Assembly (NCBI GenBank): GCA_017413105.1
Contig: JAFPVA010000052.1
Coordinates: 1-38,244, forward strand
DNA from: Butyrivibrio sp.
Lineage (GTDB): Bacteria > Bacillota > Clostridia > Lachnospirales > Lachnospiraceae
Length of the DNA stretch: 38,244 nt
Direction: 5' to 3'
Each line of letters starts with the position of its first letter. Position 1 is the stretch's first letter. Position numbers and translations under genes: made by a program. This document shows, in pieces, positions 33,701 through 38,244 of this stretch. Below the pieces are notes generated by a model. It searched no databases and was not told the DNA's origin. It saw only the letters and a list, made by a program, of their open reading frames with translations.

Positions 33701-34682
33701 TTCCATTATTGGAACATCTGTATACGTAACCTGACTGTCTTCCTACAATACCTCCAACATTGTAGCCGACATGGGAATATCCGATCTCGCCATTATTGAT
33801 GCAGCGGGAAATGATTCCGATAGATTCTCCCGCAATTCCTCCGGTATCATAGATAGTGACACTTTCTTTTGCCACATCTTTATCAGTGCCAAGACCGTCC
33901 TTAAAAAGATTAATTACTCCGGTCAGTTTTTCAAAGGCATCAAGAGTAATCTCTTTATCAGTATTTGTCGTATTTACCAGAGCTTCATTCTGACAGTTTG
34001 AGATATTTCCATCATTTTTGCCGGCTATACCTCCGGTAAAATGAACGCCATCAATATAGCCATCGCTGGTGCAGTAAGTAATGCAACCGGAAAGCTCATT
34101 GATGCCCGCAATTCCGCCTATATAGTCATTTCCTTTTACAAGGCCCTTAAATGAACTGTGTCCTATATAACCACAGTTATCTCCTGCAATTCCACCTATG
34201 ATGGTCGTATTTCCCGAAGGCATGACAGCTCCTGTCACATGAAGATTCTTTATTACTCCGGTCTTTTGAACATTGATAAATAGACCTGCATAGGAAAGTC
34301 CACTTGTGATGCTGACCTCAGATAATGTATGCCCCTGCCCATCAAATATTCCACCAAAGGAAGGAATGCCGTTAAAATCCTTATTTAAAAGACTTATATC
34401 AGCCGTCAGAACTACTCTTTTATTCTGAGACCAGGTATCGAGAGTACACTTCTGGGCAAGCTCAATAAGCTCATCAGCAGTTCCAATGCTGATTTCTTCA
34501 ATTTCTTCTGGTACAAGGGACTGCAGGTTTTCTCTTATGTCCAGATCCACATCCACGACATCTTCCTTGGCGTCTGACTGAGTCCCTGTGGCATACCTGT
34601 CATCATTCTCTGCAAATCCCGTAACGGCATACGCTCCAAATATTATTCCGGAAAGAAGAAGTGCAAATAATCTCTTTTTCAT
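30705..34682 (-). CDS. Large GLUG-repeat / coiled-coil membrane-anchored surface protein
   Basis: 1325-residue exported protein. A signal peptide MKKRLFALLLSGIIFGAY...GFAEN starts at 34682 with AGGAGGG upstream; the open frame upstream of it lies within the previous gene. Two blocks of GLUG-like repeats (GGIAG, GGIVG, NYTGGVCG, YVGGVAG) lie at about 130-370 and 780-960. Between them is a long helical, coiled-coil-like stretch of about 400 residues. After a Lys/Glu-rich linker come beta-rich segments (YVTWNTDGIERLTNDVTITAKYN), one C-terminal membrane helix (YILIGIIIAVLLVIIIISV) and an acidic cytoplasmic tail. The start lies one base after the transporter stop, so the two are translationally coupled. 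The function is unknown; it is presumably a partner of the MMPL protein. Confidence 0.85.
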   Translation of the reverse strand: MKKRLFALLLSGIIFGAYAVTGFAENDDRYATGTQSDAKEDVVDVDLDIRENLQSLVPEEIEEISIGTADELIELAQKCTLDTWSQNKRVVLTADISLLNKDFNGIPSFGGIFDGQGHTLSEVSITSGLSYAGLFINVQKTGVIKNLHVTGAVMPSGNTTIIGGIAGDNCGYIGHSSFKGLVKGNDYIGGIAGINELSGCITYCTSDGYIDGVHFTGGIAGKNDGNISNCQNEALVNTTNTDKEITLDAFEKLTGVINLFKDGLGTDKDVAKESVTIYDTGGIAGESIGIISRCINNGEIGYSHVGYNVGGIVGRQSGYVYRCSNNGKIKGRKDIGGIVGQAEPYVAIDMSSDIAYQLEQAVSKLHDNVTVTLKDAKNQSNVISSRLAIIQKFTAGAVTDARYISDGLIDFANGVAGSATEAFSRIDYIMEETSKNGGAIDKIGDGMEDIGKSTKDITRVAGDTDIEKYIKDDDERRQYKESKTILESAAAQYSELRNRSKRVYSNLAIEKKRGDYTTTTTLDYYFNDGTVETNYAAWGEADIGTGLRSDAPGSWKYPDGTVFPQSDSSDDQKLLAASNTEASLKEIQYAANNYVNPITGVKGKYEEDISTSTATILGIYEKHLPEMSEEVRKDAQSAMNNLDQATQDFASSAKQTKGIIGNVAGESDITFPQFSSDYKAHSVSLADNMQGMNDNFGLLNGEVNNATGILIDDLLDISDQFNEVLNLYTDAIDGVLDKDYTSIYTDQSYEAVTYTTDATIDTCFNYGECEGDISVSGIAGTMAIDFEFDKEGAITSIKENSLNTSYITRCVLRDNRNYGDVTSLKNYTGGVCGLQEMGTIYDCGSYAKVKSTSGDYVGGVAGSSLAHVVRSYGKGELDGNNYIGGIVGDGKNIQECLSIVTVGNAINWYGAIAGHVDDEGKVRDNFFVSDELAGIDRVSYSLKAEPVSYDNVLDNKVFKELEEETEEKEAKESKGSKKEKNENKVVKLSTGKGNADEGIEDDGINYRELPYELGMLNVNFVLEDEDLEGGRAKVGHLIKNYGESVVVAEYPRVEEKKGFYVTWNTDGIERLTNDVTITAKYNRYRTTIAEESDKEGFYQSELLVDGLFKEGEKLIVQKTVNLSDRDLDDNNQEAYEVLEVKIPDDGALEHQIRFKPLNELYDITDIVPWISTKEYQLFLVEGNNKTLLKSTGKMGGYQTYNIEGNDFVLSLVIKHYINPRYILIGIIIAVLLVIIIISVTIGITIKRHGGKLPGFFKGVKVKVSEKIESKEQIFYDDSEDDLFKKEILGFMDMVKKEENAKEDTQEDAEDNSGEDNTDNSKDDPE

Positions 34683-34683
34683 T

Positions 34684-37164
34684 TTACACGCCCTCCTGTT
34701 CAGCAATACTTGTATCTGATGGATCATCTGCATTTTCACTTAAAAGCTTTACATCCTCATTATCAATATATGCGCTGATATTGCCCCTTACTATTGCATG
34801 CACTACACCATTAACATTTCCATCAATCTTACCTCTTACAAAGCCGTCAATACGCATAAGTCCTGAAAGCTGCTTGGTCTGAACAGGCTTGTTCATAACA
34901 AAGGCAGTAAGCTCAATAATCTTATCACCCACCAGAAGAATCTGCGGAAGAACAAACATAGTTACAAATATAGAAATGATTGTTCCACGGCCAAGGCACT
35001 TTCCGATACCATAAATTGCACAGTCTGAGGTCATATTTCCGATAAGAATACCTGCCACAGCCAGCATGGTTCCGGAAGTGATGATTGTCGGGAAAGAAAG
35101 ATTCATTGTATCAATGATAGCTTCTCTTTTTCCCCTGGTTTCACGAAGCTCCGTGTATCGGCCCGCAATTACAATCGCATAGTCAATATTTGCACCCATC
35201 TGAATTGAGCTTACGATAAGGTAGCCCAGGAAAAAGAGGTTGTCATGCATGATTGCAGGGAACGAGAAATTGATCCAGATGCATCCCTGAATGACAGTAA
35301 TAAGTAGCACAGGCATTCCTGCAGATTTAAAGGTAAAAAGAAGTACCACAAGAACTGCCAGTATTGAAATAACGCTGGTAACAGTGTTATCCCTGGAAAA
35401 GCACTTTTTAAGGTCATACTGGCTTACAGATTCTCCAACCACAAAGATTTTATCTTCGTCATAGTATTTTTCAGTTATCTTGTGAAGTTCTTTTATGAAG
35501 TCAAAGGTTTCATCCGATTCTTCCGGAAGACTTGTATATACTAATATTCTGGAATAGTCCTCACCCTGAAGCTGTTTTTTTCCAAAATTCATCATTCTGT
35601 CGGCATCGTTGAGCTTTTTCATAAGCTCCTCATCCAATGTGACATAGCCTTCGCTCACTTCCTGATATACATACATGAACATATCAATGAGCGGAACCCT
35701 GTAATTAACAAGTCCATTGACAACCTTTGCGTAATCGGAATCATTGACTGCATAGCCGGCATATACAAGCTCTGCCACTTCATAATCAAGATCCAAAAGC
35801 TCAGAAAACTGTCTTGGTGTAAGCTTATCCGTAAGTGTATAGCCACCAAGAGCCTCTGTATTGGCAAGTCCTGTGACTTGTGTAACATTATGATGGTTTT
35901 CCAGCTCCGAGATCAGCAGTTTTTCTTTATCATAATCTCCTGAAGGAAAAACAAGAGCCATCATATTGTCGGCAGTAAAGGTTTCCTTCTGCATATTCGC
36001 AGCCACCTGAACATCGTTAATAAGAGGCGGTGTAATCCGGCTGTAACCATAAACGTAAGGAGTCCCGGAAGATATCCTCTGAGCCACAATGATAACCACA
36101 ACAAATAAAGGCGCAATGATGTATCTGGATAAATAGGCGAATTTGCCGACGAAAGGTATCTGAGGAACAAAGTTTTTGTGTTTGGTATTATCCATCAGCG
36201 TAGCAAAAAGCATAATAATTCCCGGCATCAAAAGAAATACCGATAAAAGGCTGAGAATAATAGCCTTTATAAGAACCATGCCCATGTCCTTACCTATTCC
36301 AAACTGCATAAACAGCATGGCAATAAGGCCGCCCATGGTGGTGAGAGAACTTCCTGAAATCTCAGGTATAGCTTTTGACAGAGCAAGAATACACGCTTCT
36401 CTTGCCTCAAGCTTCTCTCTTTCCTCCTTGTAACGATTAAGCAAAATAACTGCGTAATCAACAGAAAGAGCAAGCTGAAGAACTATGGTAACGGAATTAG
36501 ATACAAAAGAAATTGTTCCAAAAAGGAAATTTGTGCCCATCTGAACAATGGCTGCAGAACCAAAGGTCAAAAGAAGAACCGGAACCTCAGCATAGGCTTG
36601 GGAAGTAAGGACAAGAACAAGGACAACGATTATAACTACTAAAACGGATATTACATTCATCTCCTTGTCTATGAGTTCAGCCTGAATGTCTCCAAGAGTA
36701 GTGGAAATATAGCAGTCATAGTCCGCAAAATAATTCTTAACCTGATCTAAAAGCGTCAGGCATATTTCTTCTTTTTCATCATAATTAAAGGTAATAGTAA
36801 AAAGAGCCGAGCCATTATTGTAGTGATCACTGGTATCATCCACGTCGCAGGAAAATACACCTTCCATGCTTTCAATGTCCTGTTTGATAAAAAGAGCCTG
36901 TTCATAAGAAATATTTGCCACCATGACCTTAACACTGCCGTAGGTAACAAACTGCTCCTCCATTATGTCAAGGCCCTGCCTGGTCTCACTGTCTGAAGGC
37001 AGATAATATGCGAGATCATTTTCTACGCCAACCCAGCCTCTTGCGATTACGGAAAATATACACAGAAGTGCGTATATAAGAAAAAACAGATTGCGCTTAT
37101 CTACGATGAAAGCGCAGATTCTAACCATAACACTATTGCCGTTTTTACTGTTCTGAGTTGCCAT
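34684..37164 (-). CDS. MMPL/RND-superfamily membrane transporter
   Basis: 826-residue protein with the 2 x 6 transmembrane layout of MMPL-type exporters. The first helix is at about 28-48. An extracytoplasmic loop follows up to about 165, then a five-helix block. A second large loop (about 370-590) precedes a final helix block. Each half carries the Asp-Tyr proton-relay motif: SVDYAVILLNRYKEE and GANIDYAIVIAGRYTE. Such proteins move lipids, lipoconjugates or hydrophobic compounds using the proton gradient, or act as sterol-sensing-like scaffolds. GGGGGAATTGGGGG precedes the ATG. The stop is one base from the start of the GLUG protein, an unusual and likely obligate partner. The substrate is unknown. 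Confidence 0.9.
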   Translation of the reverse strand: MATQNSKNGNSVMVRICAFIVDKRNLFFLIYALLCIFSVIARGWVGVENDLAYYLPSDSETRQGLDIMEEQFVTYGSVKVMVANISYEQALFIKQDIESMEGVFSCDVDDTSDHYNNGSALFTITFNYDEKEEICLTLLDQVKNYFADYDCYISTTLGDIQAELIDKEMNVISVLVVIIVVLVLVLTSQAYAEVPVLLLTFGSAAIVQMGTNFLFGTISFVSNSVTIVLQLALSVDYAVILLNRYKEEREKLEAREACILALSKAIPEISGSSLTTMGGLIAMLFMQFGIGKDMGMVLIKAIILSLLSVFLLMPGIIMLFATLMDNTKHKNFVPQIPFVGKFAYLSRYIIAPLFVVVIIVAQRISSGTPYVYGYSRITPPLINDVQVAANMQKETFTADNMMALVFPSGDYDKEKLLISELENHHNVTQVTGLANTEALGGYTLTDKLTPRQFSELLDLDYEVAELVYAGYAVNDSDYAKVVNGLVNYRVPLIDMFMYVYQEVSEGYVTLDEELMKKLNDADRMMNFGKKQLQGEDYSRILVYTSLPEESDETFDFIKELHKITEKYYDEDKIFVVGESVSQYDLKKCFSRDNTVTSVISILAVLVVLLFTFKSAGMPVLLITVIQGCIWINFSFPAIMHDNLFFLGYLIVSSIQMGANIDYAIVIAGRYTELRETRGKREAIIDTMNLSFPTIITSGTMLAVAGILIGNMTSDCAIYGIGKCLGRGTIISIFVTMFVLPQILLVGDKIIELTAFVMNKPVQTKQLSGLMRIDGFVRGKIDGNVNGVVHAIVRGNISAYIDNEDVKLLSENADDPSDTSIAEQEGV

Positions 37165-37230
37165 CCCCCAATTCCCCCATACGAATAAATAGAATAACTC
37201 TCACTATTTATTGTATTACTTTTAACGAAA

Positions 37231-37259
37231 TGAGTCAAATGCTGGTAGCATTTGCCTCA
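37231..37259 (-). terminator. Terminator after groEL
   Basis: CAAATGCT-GGT-AGCATTTG with outer TGAG/CTCA pairing. It starts about 50 bases after the groEL stop; the minus-strand continuation ATTTCGTTAAAAG is only moderately T-rich. The rest of 37165-37307 is AT-rich and holds the presumed MMPL promoter. Confidence 0.6.
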
Positions 37260-37307
37260 TCTTTATCATTTTTATTCTATTTTTCGAGTGATTGTGGCTC
37301 GTTCTCG

Positions 37308-38244
37308 TTACATCATTCCCATGCCTGGATTTCCTGCTGGCATTGGAGGAACCGGCTCCTTGATTGTGGCTACAGCTGCCTCTGTTGTAAGGAAGCTTGA
37401 AGCTACTGATGTAGCATTCTGAAGAGCTGAACGTGTAACCTTGGCAGGATCGATGATACCGTCCTTAACCATGTCTACATACTGCTCTGTATATGCATTG
37501 AAGCCTACGCCCTGCTTAGACTCTTTTACTTTGTTAACGATAACTGATCCGTCAAGACCTGCGTTGTTTGCGATGTGGAAAAGAGGAGCCTCGAGAGCCT
37601 TAAGAACTACGTTAGCACCTGTCTTCTCGTCGCCTTCAAGCTTCTCAGCCATCTTAGCAACTTCCTTGGTAGCGTGGATGTAAGCTGATCCACCACCAAA
37701 GATGATACCCTCTTCAACTGCAGCTCTTGTAGCGTTAAGAGCGTCTTCCATTCTGTACTTAGCTTCCTTCATCTCTGTCTCTGTAGCAGCACCAACTCTG
37801 ATAACTGCAACACCGCCAGCGAGCTTAGCAAGTCTCTCCTGGAGCTTCTCCTTATCAAACTCAGATGTTGTATCCTCGATCTGCTTCTTGATCTGAGCTA
37901 CTCTTGCTTTGATGTCGTTCTTGTTGCCAAGACCATCAACGATTGTTGTCTTCTCCTTCTCTACCTTGATGCTCTTTGCTCTTCCAAGGTCATCCATTGT
38001 TGTATCCTTGAGCTCAAGACCAAGATCAGAAGAAATAACCTTACCACCTGTAAGAATAGCGATATCCTCAAGCATAGCCTTTCTGCGATCGCCATAGCCG
38101 GGAGCCTTAACAGCTACAACGTTGAATGTTCCACGAAGCTTGTTAACGATAAGTGTTGTAAGAGCCTCGCCATCAACGTCCTCAGCGATGATAAGGAGCT
38201 TAGAACCTGTCTTAACGATCTGCTCAAGAAGTGGAAGGATATCC
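37308..38244 (-). CDS. groEL: Chaperonin GroEL (partial, C-terminal 311 residues)
   Basis: 60-kDa chaperonin that folds proteins in the GroES-capped cavity. The visible part runs from the apical domain ([20 protein letters not shown]) through [22 protein letters not shown], the intermediate domain ([16 protein letters not shown], with [12 protein letters not shown]) and the equatorial domain, to the Gly/Met-rich tail [10 protein letters not shown]. All landmarks are canonical and the frame is open to the window edge, so the N-terminal part and groES lie beyond it. A terminator-like hairpin follows. Confidence 0.98.
   Translation of the reverse strand, partial: DILPLLEQIVKTGSKLLIIAEDVDGEALTTLIVNKLRGTFNVVAVKAPGYGDRRKAMLEDIAILTGGKVISSDLGLELKDTTMDDLGRAKSIKVEKEKTTIVDGLGNKNDIKARVAQIKKQIEDTTSEFDKEKLQERLAKLAGGVAVIRVGAATETEMKEAKYRMEDALNATRAAVEEGIIFGGGSAYIHATKEVAKMAEKLEGDEKTGANVVLKALEAPLFHIANNAGLDGSVIVNKVKESKQGVGFNAYTEQYVDMVKDGIIDPAKVTRSALQNATSVASSFLTTEAAVATIKEPVPPMPAGNPGMGMM

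Noticed and set aside
37308-38075. 255-codon frame starting at an internal Met of GroEL
   Set aside because: The frame and GroEL homology continue upstream to the window edge; this is simply an internal methionine.
1-38244. CRISPR array, tRNA, rRNA or prophage
   Set aside because: No regularly spaced direct repeats with unique spacers, no tRNA-like cloverleafs recognised and no phage structural or integrase genes seen by eye.

Overview
The window looks like chromosomal DNA of a low-GC Gram-positive anaerobe, most likely a gut or rumen Lachnospiraceae (Butyrivibrio/Pseudobutyrivibrio-like). The reasons are the family profile (Rex, FeoA-FeoB fusion, wing-less SpeA, PadR-HAAS-DUF4097 operon, a very Thr/Ser-rich solute-binding lipoprotein), strong GGAGG ribosome sites, AT-rich spacers and TTGACA/TATAAT promoters. 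The genus is an inference. No tRNA, rRNA, CRISPR array, prophage or transposase gene was seen.

Layout. (1) 1-6200: a uronate (pectin or glucuronate) catabolism block. It holds a sugar-binding lipoprotein (partial, -), altronate dehydratase uxaA (-), divergent uronate isomerase uxaC (+) and a LacI-family regulator (+). At least five copies of a TGTAAGCGYTTNCA-like operator lie in this block, three of them just downstream of recognisable promoters. (2) 6224-12522: a minus-strand housekeeping run read as rex, an unknown coiled-coil gene, nnr (split by a frameshift), alr, a SIMPL-domain gene and mnmA. A 145-bp MITE-like element with an 8-bp target duplication sits exactly at the alr stop codon. 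(3) 12687-15508: a chemotaxis receptor (-) and hslO (+). (4) 15549-28104: polyamine synthesis genes aguB (+), aguA, nspC, a carboxy(nor)spermidine dehydrogenase, a speE-like gene and speA (all -). They are interrupted by feoAB and a large secreted zinc metallopeptidase with an acidic tail. (5) 28239-30303: a PadR / HAAS-DUF1700 / DUF4097 operon behind a promoter overlaid with a 14-bp-periodic operator array. (6) 30441-30690: a nested giant palindrome. (7) 30705-37164: a translationally coupled pair, an MMPL/RND-type exporter and a 1325-residue membrane-anchored GLUG-repeat/coiled-coil surface protein. (8) 37308-38244: the C-terminal part of groEL.

How they work together. The uronate block feeds galacturonate or glucuronate towards KDG, under a local LacI repressor. 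The polyamine block can in principle run arginine to agmatine (SpeA), to N-carbamoylputrescine (AguA), to putrescine (AguB), to carboxyspermidine (dehydrogenase), to spermidine (NspC). The SpeE-like protein has no SpeD partner in view. The least characterised pieces are the MMPL + GLUG pair, the secreted metallopeptidase, the PadR operator array and the non-coding palindromic elements.
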